Shown here piece by piece: positions 38,035-48,006 of a stretch of DNA of 64,000 nucleotides (positions are counted from its first letter, which is position 1; each line of letters opens with the position of its first letter). The notes under the pieces were generated by a model, which saw only the letters and a list, made by a program, of their open reading frames with translations, searched no databases and was not told the origin of the DNA. Source of the DNA: Pasteuria penetrans (GTDB lineage: Bacteria > Bacillota > Bacilli > Thermoactinomycetales > Thermoactinomycetaceae); NCBI RefSeq assembly GCF_900538055.1, contig NZ_UZAC03000001.1:1302001-1366000 (forward strand). The letters are read 5' to 3'. The position numbers and the translations under genes were made by a program.

Positions 38035-38906
38035 GGGTGATAAGAGGGGGGAAAGGTTTCCCCCCCTTGAAGCATGGACGGAGGACGTTGTAGGGTAACG
38101 CGACCCAGTTTTCCGTATCGAAAATCACTCAACACAGCGGCAGCAGCCCTCTCCGTATCTACCACTCCCCCTGCCCGTAGACAACCACGTTGTCTCCCAA
38201 TATGGGATAACCAGGCATGTCGAGGAAGATCAGAAAACTTTCCTCCGTAACGATCCCGTACAACCTGGGGGTAGGTACGATACAAACAGCGCAAGAGAAA
38301 AACGGCCACCCCCTCCGGAGGAAACAGGGCATCCCGAATGGTCCCTGTGGCAGCAAGCACCTTGCCCAGCGAAGGCTTCGAGAAAGACGGCCACAATAAC
38401 CCAGGTGTATCCAGCAACAACAATTCGTCATGAACGCGAATCCATTGTTGCGCACGCGTGACCCCCGGCAATTTTCCCGTTGCCGAAGAGGATCGTCGTG
38501 CCAACCGATTGATGAGTGAGGATTTCCCCACATTGGGAATCCCTACTACCATAGCCCGTATCCCCCGTTGTAGACTACCCCAACGTGTGCTTTGTCGCAA
38601 AGATCGAACCCATCTCCTACTAGTCTCCACTGCAGACGTCACACCTTTACCACTCTGTACGTCCATTGTTACAACTCGTTGAGGGAAATATTTCAACCAC
38701 TGTTGGGTAACCACAGGATCCGCTAGATTGGTTTTATTGATAATCACCAATCGGGGTTTGTGTTGGCACAATTCATCGAGCAACGGATTACGACTCGCCT
38801 GGGGCAACCGTGCATCTGCTATCTCCCAAACCAAATCCACACGACCCAGTTGGGATTCTATTTGCCGCCGCGCCCGTGCCATATGCCCCGGAAACCACTG
38901 AATCAC
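38031..38906 (-). CDS. rbgA: Ribosome biogenesis GTPase RbgA (YlqF)
   Basis: Circularly permuted GTPase required for late assembly of the 50S subunit. In order: IQWFPGHMARARRQIE, the G4 motif NKTNLAD, the G1 motif GIPNVGKSSLINRL, a G2-type Thr (GVTRAQQW) and the G3 motif DTPGLLWP. About 291 residues from GTG 38906, chosen over 38945 because AAAGGATC lies just upstream and because homologues begin at IQWFPGHM. Downstream of rplS, as in Bacillus. Confidence 0.94.
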   Translation of the reverse strand: MIQWFPGHMARARRQIESQLGRVDLVWEIADARLPQASRNPLLDELCQHKPRLVIINKTNLADPVVTQQWLKYFPQRVVTMDVQSGKGVTSAVETSRRWVRSLRQSTRWGSLQRGIRAMVVGIPNVGKSSLINRLARRSSSATGKLPGVTRAQQWIRVHDELLLLDTPGLLWPSFSKPSLGKVLAATGTIRDALFPPEGVAVFLLRCLYRTYPQVVRDRYGGKFSDLPRHAWLSHIGRQRGCLRAGGVVDTERAAAAVLSDFRYGKLGRVTLQRPPSMLQGGETFPPSYHP

Positions 38907-38996
38907 GATCCTTTCCTCCACCCCCCTTGCCCTCTTTTGAACCAAAGGGCTGCAAAAACAAAATAACAGGAGGCTACAAAAGAGCAGCCCCCTGCC

Positions 38997-39371
38997 TCAG
39001 ACCTCCTTCTTACCACGGCCGTGTGGCGTATGGATCGTACGGATGCGCGCCGCCTTACCGCGCAACTTACGAAGATAAAACAATCTGGCCCGTCGAACGC
39101 GCCCACAGGCCACCACCTCGATTTTTGCCAACCGCGGTGTTTGGAGGGGAAAAACACGCTCCACCCCTACTCCATAGGAAACCTTACGTACCGTAAACGT
39201 CTCACTAATCCCCGAACCACGACGCTGAATGACTACCCCCTCAAACAACTGAATCCTTTCCCGCTGCCCTTCCTTTACACGAACGTGCAACCGTACCGTA
39301 TCTCCCGCGCGAAAGGATGGAAAATCCCCCCGCAGTTGTGAAGCAGCTACACTATGAATCAACCCCTGCAT
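38997..39371 (-). CDS. rplS: 50S ribosomal protein L19
   Basis: L19 lies at the 30S-50S interface. The 124-residue protein shows [57 protein letters not shown] and [26 protein letters not shown], all hallmark segments. ATG 39371 lies inside the 3' end of trmD, with AGGAGAGG nine bases upstream. Coupled to trmD by this 20-bp overlap. Confidence 0.97.
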   Translation of the reverse strand: MQGLIHSVAASQLRGDFPSFRAGDTVRLHVRVKEGQRERIQLFEGVVIQRRGSGISETFTVRKVSYGVGVERVFPLQTPRLAKIEVVACGRVRRARLFYLRKLRGKAARIRTIHTPHGRGKKEV

Positions 39372-40149
39372 CCTTCATATCCTCTCCTTTCTCTACCCAC
39401 TCCACCGATTTGCGAACCGAACATCGCCCTACCTTGGTACGCAGGAAAACATAATCCTCTGCCGTAAGGCGGGCACTCCGCAATAACTCTGGACGCCTCT
39501 GTAGAGTGCGCAACAGCGACTGCCGCCGGCGCCACTGTTCTATCAACCGATGATTACCCGAACGGAGCACGGATGGAACCTCCAGGGAACGAAAACAAAA
39601 TGGCCTCGTGTAATGGGGATATTCTAGCAGACCACTCTCCCCAAAGGAATCTCTACCCACCACATCCTCACCACCCAAAACACTAGGGACACAACGAGAC
39701 ACTGCATCGATAAGGACCATTGCAGGTAATTCGCCACCCGTCAAAACATAGTCACCGATCGACACCTCCAGAGTAACCAGGGACCGTATTCGTTCATCGA
39801 AACCCTCATAATGACCACACAACAAAACGGACCACGGATGGAGGGCTATCTCCTTCACGAGGGACTGCGTGAGAACCCTCCCCTGGGGAGAAAACAAAAG
39901 GACCGGTAGATCCCTACCCCGCAACACGTGCTCCACGGCCGCAAAGATGGGTTCCGGTTTGAGGATCATCCCCCCACCACCACCATAGGGGGCATCATCA
40001 ACCGTACCATACCCATCACAGGCAAACGAACGCGGATCAGTAAGTACCACCTGTAACTTCCCCTTCGTCTGCGCCCGCTGAATGATACTGGTCGAGAGAA
40101 AATCGCCAAACATCGAGGGAAAAAGTGTAATTACATCAAAACGAATCAT
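39352..40149 (-). CDS. trmD: tRNA (guanine-N1)-methyltransferase
   Basis: SPOUT methyltransferase that makes m1G37 in tRNAs with G36 and prevents frameshifting. Key segments are [31 protein letters not shown], the knot region [13 protein letters not shown] and [23 protein letters not shown], and the C-terminal HYTRPFCFR segment. ATG 40149 overlaps the rimM stop (ATGA), so it is preferred to the longer TTG frame at 40170. About 265 residues; the C-terminal tail is slightly longer than usual and overlaps rplS. Confidence 0.96.
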   Translation of the reverse strand: MIRFDVITLFPSMFGDFLSTSIIQRAQTKGKLQVVLTDPRSFACDGYGTVDDAPYGGGGGMILKPEPIFAAVEHVLRGRDLPVLLFSPQGRVLTQSLVKEIALHPWSVLLCGHYEGFDERIRSLVTLEVSIGDYVLTGGELPAMVLIDAVSRCVPSVLGGEDVVGRDSFGESGLLEYPHYTRPFCFRSLEVPSVLRSGNHRLIEQWRRRQSLLRTLQRRPELLRSARLTAEDYVFLRTKVGRCSVRKSVEWVEKGEDMKDAGVDS

Positions 40150-40700
40150 CCACGCAGTCCTTCCAACCAAACAATCGAAACCCTCTTCCTACTAACGTCT
40201 ACTTCCTTCACCAACGCATCCGTGTAGGGAAGCATCCATACCTGCCCTCCAGGGTCACGCACCACCCATAAATCCTGCGCAGGCATAGAGCGAATACCAA
40301 TAACCTCACCCAGATTTTCCCCGGCCACAGTTTCCACGCGACACCCAACAATATCTTGATAGTAATACTCCCCTTCGACACTCGGCGCCTGGTCCTCATA
40401 GGGGACCGCAAGACGACACCCCCGATAACGCTCTGCCACCTCAATCGAATCCCAACCCACGAAATGAACTATGTAACCCGCCCTGTGGGGTCGAGAACGG
40501 GCGATCCGTAATGGATCCGTGGGCAAGGGGAAGAAAGGGTTCCCCCGTACCGGAGGGCGAACCCACAAGCTTCCCCCTTTCTGAAAACGAATCTCAGGAA
40601 AATCAGTAGTGGAATGCACCCTAACTCCACCACAGAGACCCTGTGTGGCCACAATAGACCCAACCATCAACCAACGCGTGGGGGGAAGGGGCCCAACCAT
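40146..40700 (-). CDS. rimM: 16S rRNA processing protein RimM
   Basis: RimM assists 30S head assembly by binding S19. The 184-residue protein has an N-terminal barrel (MVGSIVATQGLCGGVRVHSTTDFPE, family VG.I..thGlkGevkV), a linker (VGWDSIEVAERYRGCRLAV) and the PRC-barrel domain (EGEYYYQDIVGCRVET, GEVIGIRSMPAQDLWVV, LPYTDALVKEVDVSRKRV). ATG 40700 lies three bases after the rpsP stop. In Bacillus the KH-domain gene khpA (ylqC) sits between rpsP and rimM; here it is missing. Confidence 0.94.
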   Translation of the reverse strand: MVGPLPPTRWLMVGSIVATQGLCGGVRVHSTTDFPEIRFQKGGSLWVRPPVRGNPFFPLPTDPLRIARSRPHRAGYIVHFVGWDSIEVAERYRGCRLAVPYEDQAPSVEGEYYYQDIVGCRVETVAGENLGEVIGIRSMPAQDLWVVRDPGGQVWMLPYTDALVKEVDVSRKRVSIVWLEGLRG

Positions 40701-40703
40701 CCA

Positions 40704-40970
40704 TCAACCCGGCTGAGGACGATCCAGAATACCCTGCCGTCGAAAAATACTAGCAACCGTATCAGAAGGCTGGGCCCCCTGCGACAACCACTTTCTGGCC
40801 TCCTCAACGTCCACTTTCACAGTGGAGGGCTCCGTAAGAGGATCATAATAACCCAACTGAGCGATAAAGCGACCATCGCGGGGGGAACGGGACTCCGCAA
40901 CCACGATACGGTAGAAAGGCTTCTTCTTGGCACCCATTCTACGTAAACGAATACGAACCACTACTTTCAC
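40704..40970 (-). CDS. rpsP: 30S ribosomal protein S16
   Basis: The 88-residue protein matches S16: [59 protein letters not shown] and IFRRQGI. Translation starts at GTG 40970, which overlaps the ffh stop as GTGA; AGAAAGAGG just upstream serves as the ribosome-binding site. Cotranslated with ffh upstream and rimM downstream. Confidence 0.97.
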   Translation of the reverse strand: MKVVVRIRLRRMGAKKKPFYRIVVAESRSPRDGRFIAQLGYYDPLTEPSTVKVDVEEARKWLSQGAQPSDTVASIFRRQGILDRPQPG

Positions 40971-42334
40971 CTCTTTCTAAAACTACCCCTAGAAGGGGGA
41001 ATAGGCAATGTAAGATTACGTCGTTTGCCCTTGGCCGTACCTACCATCTGACCCAAAAAAACGCGAAGACCGGCAAACGTCTTCAACAAACGATTCACCT
41101 CGGTCACTGTGGTGCCACTCCCGTTAGCGATGCGACGACGACGGCTAGCATTGATGATTTCAGGTTTGGCACGCTCCCCTACAGTCATCGACCGCGCCAT
41201 CGCCCTAATACGATCGAACTCCCTCTCACCACCTTCTAGCTGCGGCATCAACTTGGCCACATTCATGCCTGGCATCATCGAGATCAAACTTTTAAACGTC
41301 CCCATACTACGAAACTTCTCTATTTGCCCCAACAAGTCATCGATCGTAAATTCATCACGGAGCAAACGCTCCTCCATAGCACGGGCTTCCCTTTCATCCA
41401 CAGCGGAGCGAGCTTTCTCAATCAGCGTTAGAACATCGCCCATGCCAAGGATCCGCGAGGCCATACGATCGGGAAAAAAGGACTCCAAATCATCGATTCT
41501 CTCACCTGTCCCCACCAACTTGATAGGGCAACCTGTAACGGACCGAACGGACAGAGCCGCCCCACCACGGACATCAGCGTCCAGCTTCGTAAGAATCACC
41601 CCTGTGAGGGTGATCTGTTCATGAAAAGTCCTGGCCACCTGAACAGCATCCTGACCCGTCATGGAGTCCACTACAAGCAAGACCTCGTCCGGCTTCACAC
41701 TGGCTGCCACCTGTCGCAACTCGTCCATCATCACCGCATCAATGTGGAGACGGCCAGCGGTATCAATCACTACATCATCACGTTCACTGGAGAGAGCCTC
41801 CTCATGACCTCGCGCGGCCACCGACACAGCCCCCTCCCCCTGAACAGGGGATGTACAAACCACGCCTACCTGCTTCGCCAATACCTCCAACTGATGAACC
41901 GCAGCAGGGCGATGCACATCGGCCGCTACCAGATGGGGAGTACGCCCCTGTCTTACAAGATAACGGGCCAACTTCCCAGCCGTTGTGGTTTTTCCGGCCC
42001 CTTGCAACCCAACAAGCAAAATCCGGCGTGGCTTAGGGACCTTCACCAACTCAGCGGCATCACCACCCATCAGTACCGTAAGCTCCTCCTGCACAACCTC
42101 GATTACCTGTTGGCCCGCGTTGAGACCCGCTAAGACTTCCTTTCCCAACGCTCGTTCCGTAACACGATCTACAAAATCCTTCACGATGGAGAAGTGAACA
42201 TCTGCTTCCAGAAGGGCTATACGGACCTCACGCATGGCCCTCTTCACATCCGTAGGACCTACCTTCCCCTTGCCCCGCAAGCTACGTGCTGCATTCTGTA
42301 AACGTTCTGACAACCGCGCAAACACGGGGAACAC
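40967..42334 (-). CDS. ffh: Signal recognition particle protein Ffh
   Basis: GTPase subunit of the SRP that carries nascent membrane proteins to FtsY. The 455-residue chain has the N domain, G1 [27 protein letters not shown]3 [10 protein letters not shown]4 [14 protein letters not shown] and the M domain with [20 protein letters not shown] and the RNA-binding [12 protein letters not shown] basic C-terminal tail follows. In Bacillus ylxM lies between ftsY and ffh; here about 200 bp of apparently non-coding DNA does. Confidence 0.97.
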   Translation of the reverse strand: MFPVFARLSERLQNAARSLRGKGKVGPTDVKRAMREVRIALLEADVHFSIVKDFVDRVTERALGKEVLAGLNAGQQVIEVVQEELTVLMGGDAAELVKVPKPRRILLVGLQGAGKTTTAGKLARYLVRQGRTPHLVAADVHRPAAVHQLEVLAKQVGVVCTSPVQGEGAVSVAARGHEEALSSERDDVVIDTAGRLHIDAVMMDELRQVAASVKPDEVLLVVDSMTGQDAVQVARTFHEQITLTGVILTKLDADVRGGAALSVRSVTGCPIKLVGTGERIDDLESFFPDRMASRILGMGDVLTLIEKARSAVDEREARAMEERLLRDEFTIDDLLGQIEKFRSMGTFKSLISMMPGMNVAKLMPQLEGGEREFDRIRAMARSMTVGERAKPEIINASRRRRIANGSGTTVTEVNRLLKTFAGLRVFLGQMVGTAKGKRRNLTLPIPPSRGSFRKR

Positions 42335-42545
42335 ATCCCTTCTCTATCGTAAGTAGGCCCAACTCGATTAGGATCCGGAACACCCCTATCAGGAAAAACA
42401 CAAGCACGCCACGGGATCACCCCTAATCCCAAAGAAACCGAGGGTAACACAGCTCCCTTTCACTATACGGTATCCTTCAAGCACCGTCAAGCCAACCCAC
42501 TCACGGTAAAACGTTGTCCTACACAGGAAACTATTGAGGATAAGA

Positions 42546-43535
42546 CTAGGACTCCCCCCCTTGAACAGGGGAGGAGTCGGCAAACATTGCATGTACAAAC
42601 ATATCGGCATCAAAGGGCATCAGATCATCAGGACATTCACCTAGACCAACCCATTGAATCGGAATCTGCATCGTATCCTGAATAGCCAGAACAATCCCCC
42701 CCTTCGCTGTACCATCTAGCTTAGTCAGTACCAATCCTGTAATATCTACCACTTCACAAAATTGCTCTGCCTGATGTAGAGCATTCTGACCCGTAGTAGC
42801 ATCCAGTACGAGTAACACCTCATGGGGGGCTTCGGGAATAGCGCGAGTTATGACCCTTTTGACTTTGGCCAATTCCTGCATAAGATTCCTCTTGTTCTGT
42901 AATCGACCCGCTGTATCACAAAGTAACACATCGATCCCACGTGCCTTTGCTGCCTGGATACCGTCATAGATAACTGCCGCTGGATCAGCCCCTTCCATCT
43001 GACGGATGACATCTACCCCTGTTCGCTCCCCCCAAATCGCGAGCTGCTCAATGGCACCAGCCCGAAAAGTATCCCCCGCGGCCAATAGTACCCTGTCACC
43101 CCCTTGTCGTAGACGATAAGCCAACTTTCCAATAGTTGTTGTTTTGCCCACCCCATTGACACCCACAAAGAGATAGACGGTAGGTCCCTGGTCCGCACGA
43201 CGTAGGGGACTCGCGTCACCCGATGAAATCAACATATCCCTCACCAATTGAGCCAGAATCTCTGGAACAAGCCCCGCATCCGAAATCCTCTCCTTGCGAA
43301 CTCGCTCCTGCAGTTGATCGAGCAATTTCTGTGTGGTGGAAACCCCAACATCAGCAGCCAACAACATCATCTCAAGTTGATCGTATAGCCCCTCGTCCAA
43401 TTCACCCCGTCTACCCACCATTTCCTGCAGGGCGCTGGTAAATCGGCTACGTGTACGTGACAAACCACGAACAAAAGTATCCGTTGTCTTCCTAACCTGA
43501 CCCACCTGCTGACGCAAACGCTGAAAAAAACGCAA
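42546..43535 (-). CDS. ftsY: Signal recognition particle receptor FtsY
   Basis: SRP receptor GTPase at the membrane. NG-domain motifs are G1 GVNGVGKTTTIGKLA, AAGDTFRAGAIEQL, G3 CDTAGRL, and G4 TKLDGTAKGG, with the terminal GLGECPDDLMPFD. TTG 43535 is chosen because GTGAGG lies eight bases upstream, homologues begin at the equivalent of RFFQRLRQQ, and it gives 329 residues, the size of Bacillus FtsY. The open frame extends to 43718, but that extension reads as an unlikely hydrophobic, Cys-rich segment. Confidence 0.93.
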   Translation of the reverse strand: MRFFQRLRQQVGQVRKTTDTFVRGLSRTRSRFTSALQEMVGRRGELDEGLYDQLEMMLLAADVGVSTTQKLLDQLQERVRKERISDAGLVPEILAQLVRDMLISSGDASPLRRADQGPTVYLFVGVNGVGKTTTIGKLAYRLRQGGDRVLLAAGDTFRAGAIEQLAIWGERTGVDVIRQMEGADPAAVIYDGIQAAKARGIDVLLCDTAGRLQNKRNLMQELAKVKRVITRAIPEAPHEVLLVLDATTGQNALHQAEQFCEVVDITGLVLTKLDGTAKGGIVLAIQDTMQIPIQWVGLGECPDDLMPFDADMFVHAMFADSSPVQGGES

Positions 43536-43719
43536 GGAAACTACCTCACTTCCCATCATCAACTCATCTGCATACGAATACCAACTATAGTCACCGCAGT
43601 GTGGGGTAGTAAAACACCCGACTACAGACCCTATAACAACAAGACAGAAACAAAGCCTTACCCAGACCACCCCATGATCCACCCAACCTATGCACCCTCC
43701 AAAGAGAAATATCCTCATC

Positions 43720-44789
43720 TCTCGTTTCCGTAGGCAACGGGGGAAAAGAAGCGGGATAGGGGAACCCTGTCGCCATTACATTATGCCAATACCATTACAC
43801 ACCATGATACAGGATTTCGGAATGAAAGGCCTGCCGGAAGAAAAAGGAATGACAACGAATTCATTCCACCCCGTGTCAACCTATCCGCCTCTGCTTCCCA
43901 TTCATCGGGGGTATTACCATTGGATTGCAGAGCACACAAGATCCAGATAGGGTACCGAAATTTCCGAGAGAAAAATCCCAAGATACTGGACCAATGGTTC
44001 TCCCTCAGAAGACAATGTCAAAACTCACTTCCTTAGAATATTTTGTAATAACAGAAAATTTATTATAAAAATTTTCATTATTATATAATATAAAAAATCT
44101 ATACCGTTGCCATCATATCAATAATTTGTAGTTAAAAAGTACCACTTTAGGGAAAAGTACACGCAGAAGTTTATTACCAACAATTGTTTTTTGTTGAACA
44201 CCCAAAATCGCTGAAGGATAAGGATCGCTGGTTCCCATTTTACCCCCTTTGCACACTCCAGATGAATCGAATTTATGTTGATCCTTAATTTTTTTATTTA
44301 AAATTTTGTTGCATACTAAATTCTATGTAGGAAGTGGCGAACAACATAGAATATAAATTTTTATTTAAATAAATTTTATATAATTTACTTTTTATGATTA
44401 TTTATATTGCTTGTTTCCGTATACATGCAATTATGCACCCATAGAACGGGGGATTCATCCGCAATGTGTGCGCAGAATCCTTCCCCCTTCTTCATTAGGT
44501 TTGGCAACACATTACTCAGCGAAATTTACATCCCCCGTAGGTAGGTCCCCTCATGGAAGTGAGCCACCATCCTACCCCTACCACTCTACCCGGAGGTTGG
44601 TATACAGATGGGTCGAAGAACCTTGCCACCTGGGCACCGATTGATCCCTCTTCCATTCTCTTTCCTCCCTTGAACCAGCCTGCCCTTTTTTTACTGGAAT
44701 TTTTCCCTTCCCCCCATCCTATCGGTTGGGTGTATATCGATGATCCATTTCTTGGCTTACCTCCCCTTTACCTCATAGCAGTTGCCGAG
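43720..44789. other. 1.1-kb gap downstream in decayed region
   Basis: The upstream side of ftsY leads into AT-rich DNA with a third copy of the 290-bp repeat family at about 44120-44340. The small frames at 44411-44792 lack ribosome-binding sites. No gene was recognised. Confidence 0.45.
44120..44340. repeat. Third copy of the 290-bp repeat family
   Basis: Matches 7780-8055 and 8105-8405 in the same orientation, including TTTTTTGTTGAAC followed by CCAAAATCGCTG.. and the GCACAC..GAATCGAATTT end. It is more eroded than the other two. Confidence 0.6.
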
Positions 44790-45725
44790 TAGACCCGGCA
44801 TTTCAGCCAAGTCCCTCACGCCCAGTAGGGCTGGCATCTCAGCCAACCCTCTCACAGAACCACACGTACTACTCTCGCATTATGTGGCTCTTATGATCCC
44901 ATAGGATTTTCCCCATTTAAAACACCAGTCTGGTGTCACGTTCTTCGTACCTTCCTCTGCTGTGTTCTATACGGGTTTCGATCCCATGTTGCCTGGTCCA
45001 ACTTGCGATCATCTCCTTATCGCAGATTGTGCGTCCAGTTAGACCCATCGGGCCTAACCCACGATCATCTCCTTGCTTCGGATTGTACGTTGGCTGGTCA
45101 GGCAGACCATTCAACCCCTTCGCTCCACCCTCATTACAAGGGTTTCTTCACTACTATGAGTTGATCCGACTCTGTTCGCGGAAGCCTTGGTATACCCTTA
45201 GCCCTTTACACCTGGCCTTAGCCAGGTGTCCGTGCGACAGTCTCTCGTGGTTCCCTATGAGGGCCTAAATATGGTTCGCTTTACTAATCTCCCTGATTCA
45301 CACCGGACAGGGGCATGCCGCTCACAACCAGGGCACTTTACCCCAACAGCACTAGGCAGTTTGTAACCTGCTACCTATCAGCCGGTTACAAAGAGTCGAG
45401 CAACCTTCATCTCCTGAACGACCTCTTGACACACGTACACGCCATCGAAATGCAAGATCCCGTCACCCTCCCTAGTGCATGGTTGGAGATAGGATCAACC
45501 CCAAAACCCTTATCGGAACGAGGTGTCCCCCGGGTGTTCGCATGAATGGATCCTATTCCCATGGTCCTATGAGGGGACGACGCCCCCATTCTGGATAGTT
45601 CGCCCTCTTCCTGTTGGGAATGGTGGGAACCAACGACAAGGCAATGAGCTATGAGATGGATCCTGCTTCGCACCGCCATGGGGCCACTGGTAAGGTATTG
45701 GACTACTATGGAACAAACCCCGAGG
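44790..45725 (-). mobile_element. Reverse-transcriptase-less group II intron copy
   Basis: Reading the minus strand from 45725 to 44790, blocks occur in the order expected of an intron deleted for its protein: a 5' segment, ACTCATAGTAGTGAAGAAACCC and GGTGGAGCGAAGGGG (typical leader of intron maturases), then domain V at 44850-44892 (GAGCCACATAATGCG ... GTACGTGTGGTTC). Domain VI-like repeats ending CTACTGGGC and CTACTCGGC follow. The domain V stem and its AGC triad are intact. It ends close to the CPBP gene at 45732. Exact ends are uncertain, and splicing would need a maturase supplied from elsewhere. Confidence 0.72.
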
Positions 45726-45731
45726 GTTGAA

Positions 45732-46802
45732 CTACCCCGCTCGCTTGGAAAAAAATATCAAGATAGATAGAAAAACATTGAAAAAAGCATGGGCCCACAT
45801 AGACAACCACAAAGAATACCGACGTGCTATCCACCCGAATAGTAAAGATGTCGTGAAAACCCCCAAGAGCCCAAACCAATCATATCCATTCAAAACATGA
45901 ATCAGGGTGAATGCAATACTAGAGATAAAAATTCCTACGCGTGGTTGGAGAGCCCCCCGAAACAATAGCTCCTCACCAACACCCGCACATATCCCCATAA
46001 GAGGAACTATAATCCAAGCCAATGGGGGAACAACCGGATCCGTTTGTTGTATCAGCGAAACACCCCATTGATTTCCTATTGAAATAACAAACGACGCTAC
46101 CTGTCCGAGCACGAAAAAGAAAGCAACAACAAGAAGAGGAATCAGAAGAAATTCCTTCCACGTTGGCCTCCTATTCAGCCCCAACCGCTCCCACACCTCG
46201 CACCAACTCCGATGGGTACCCCATCCCACAACCAACAGGGCCAGGACACTATTCAGGAGCAAACTTACAATCAACTCCTGAGCGAACTCATGTGGGGGGA
46301 TCTTATCGAGATACCCCATAAAGTCTGGAATGCTCAGAAAAGACCAAATAAACATAGCCCCCAGGAGGAGAAAAAGGAGCCCCCAAAACGCAAAACAATG
46401 GGCATATCGCTGCGGATCCAAATTCAGCTTTGACATCATATAGGCACGAAATCTTGGCCATACAAAGGAAATACATATCAAGGACAGGGAAAGAACACAA
46501 CCCAATAAGGCCAACCATTTGAATATCGATTCATCCCAAACACGCTCGAATATCCCCACTATAAATGTGGAATCAATCGCAGTAACAGAAAACCTAATAG
46601 GCTGCAAAAACACGCGGAAAAACATGATAAAAAACGCTAATGGGAGCAAAACATCAACTACCCTACCCCAATTTCGCAACGTCCCCCGGCGCAAACTGTT
46701 TTCTAGTACCACCATATGCTGATAGTGGGCATGATCAAATTTCATCAGGACCCACACGAACAGGAGTAGGAATACCACTAATAAAAAATATTGCATAACC
46801 AC
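45732..46802 (-). CDS. CPBP family intramembrane metalloprotease, copy 1
   Basis: The 356-residue membrane protein has about eight spans and the three CPBP (CAAX protease/bacteriocin-processing) motifs in the C-terminal third: GVGEELLFRG (Glu-Glu-x3-Arg), FTLIHVL (F-x3-His) and MWAHAFFNV (His-x3-Asn). Substrate unknown; members process proteins at the membrane and some give bacteriocin self-immunity. The start is GTG or ATG at 46802 or a few codons later. A near-duplicate at 48007-49083 lies on the same strand, with IS relics between. Confidence 0.88.
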   Translation of the reverse strand: MVMQYFLLVVFLLLFVWVLMKFDHAHYQHMVVLENSLRRGTLRNWGRVVDVLLPLAFFIMFFRVFLQPIRFSVTAIDSTFIVGIFERVWDESIFKWLALLGCVLSLSLICISFVWPRFRAYMMSKLNLDPQRYAHCFAFWGLLFLLLGAMFIWSFLSIPDFMGYLDKIPPHEFAQELIVSLLLNSVLALLVVGWGTHRSWCEVWERLGLNRRPTWKEFLLIPLLVVAFFFVLGQVASFVISIGNQWGVSLIQQTDPVVPPLAWIIVPLMGICAGVGEELLFRGALQPRVGIFISSIAFTLIHVLNGYDWFGLLGVFTTSLLFGWIARRYSLWLSMWAHAFFNVFLSILIFFSKRAG

Positions 46803-46904
46803 AAAATTCCCCTTTTTATCTTCCGTAAATGAACAAATTCGATCAAATTAGGAAGACTAAATAGTATCTACTTACATAAATTTACTTTTATCGATAATTG
46901 TACC

Positions 46905-47195
46905 ATAGATGGTGCTAGTGCGGGAAGTAAAAGTTAGTTGAAAATTTAGTTGATTTGGTTTTTTCCAATACTAATTATATTTCAAAATAGGATATATTGA
47001 ATTGCTAACAGGTAATGAATTACTCCTGTATAATATGTATAGATAATTTGTAATGTAAATAAAAAATGAATAGTATGAATTTTTCGATTATGATATATAT
47101 TACTCACTATATCGCATACCTCCTTCTTATTATTATAAATTTTACTATATATTCGGGGACTTGATATGTGTTATACGCTACACACTTTGCAACCA
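46905..47195 (-). repeat. Inverted copy of the DNA at 61955-62220
   Basis: The two segments match as reverse complements, for example TTAATTATATTTCAAAATA.GATATATTGA and the TTTTACTATATATTCGG..GTGTTATACGC end. The partner lies just 3' of the broken IS1182-like transposase, so this is probably an IS end. Confidence 0.75.
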
Positions 47196-47207
47196 TTGTG
47201 ACTCTCG

Positions 47208-47556
47208 GCCAAACTTCGAACCTGAAATATCCTTGGATGGTTTTTTCCTAATTCTGGATTGTAAGGATGAGTTAGGTGGGAGGCCCGGGTTCCCCAAATC
47301 CTCACAGGAACACCTGATTACCGGGAATGGACGGTTGGCAATGGACTCTAGGATATAACTCATTTTATATCTAATTTTGTGGTTCCTAATTTCCCTATTT
47401 TCATGATTTTCACTTCGTCCAAAAAAGGGGACCTCGGGAAATTTAATTCTGTTTTCATATCGAAAACCCCTTATTCCCTGATAGAGGGTGAGTTGCCCAT
47501 CCCCACTCCCGAAACTGAACCCTCAGGTCCGATATGCGGCCAAGGTCCAACCTTTT
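47208..47556 (+). repeat. Direct copy of the DNA at 62318-62665
   Basis: About 350 bp align without large gaps from GGCCAAACTTCG to GGTCCGATATGCGGCCAAG, with scattered substitutions. Beyond the right end this copy continues into an integrase fragment, and the other copy does not. Confidence 0.85.
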
Positions 47557-47959
47557 TAACCGCACCAGCACCATTGATGATTTAAAAAGGCTTTTGGACG
47601 GTAAAGAATTGGAAATCAGTCGATTGAGGGAAAGGACAGGGGGAAAGCGGGACCCTACTATGGTTCAAATTTTGGGCATAATCGATGTTTTTGACAGGGT
47701 TACTGTTTTCTCCCAAGTCTACTTATCCTGTAAATCCAAGGACGTTGTGAAAGCAATACAGGAGGCTTTGAAAAAGCACGTGGGAAAAGGGGGGAAAAAT
47801 CCCATGATTCGAACAGACAATGGTTCGCAATTTGTCAGTCACGAGTTTCACAAATTCATGGAAACCACTGGAATCTACCACGAACGGATACCCAACCATA
47901 ATGCGCACATCAAGTCTTATCATAAGTATTGTGAAAAGCAATTTTTTGGACAGGTTTGA
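47534..47959 (+). pseudogene. IS3-type transposase (integrase core) fragment
   Basis: The 141-residue open frame contains the rve core: GIIDVFDRVTVFSQVYLSCKS (first catalytic Asp in IIDVFDR), KNPMIRTDNGSQFVSHEFHKFMETTGIYHERIPNHNAH (second Asp in RTDNGSQF) and a terminal IKSYHKYCEKQF, where the catalytic Glu region (normally N.H.ES.H) is degraded to NAHIKSYH. The N-terminus and the end of the core are missing, so it is inactive. Confidence 0.85.
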
Positions 47960-48006
47960 GTTCCGCAATTTTTTGGACTGCCATGGAACAAACCCCAAGG
48001 ATTGAA

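Larger units (their letters stand above)
46803..48006. other. Spacer between CPBP copies filled with IS relics
   Basis: It holds an inverted copy of 61955-62220 (46905-47195), a direct copy of 62318-62665 (47208-47556) and an IS3-type integrase fragment (47534-47959). Apart from these no gene is seen. Confidence 0.6.
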
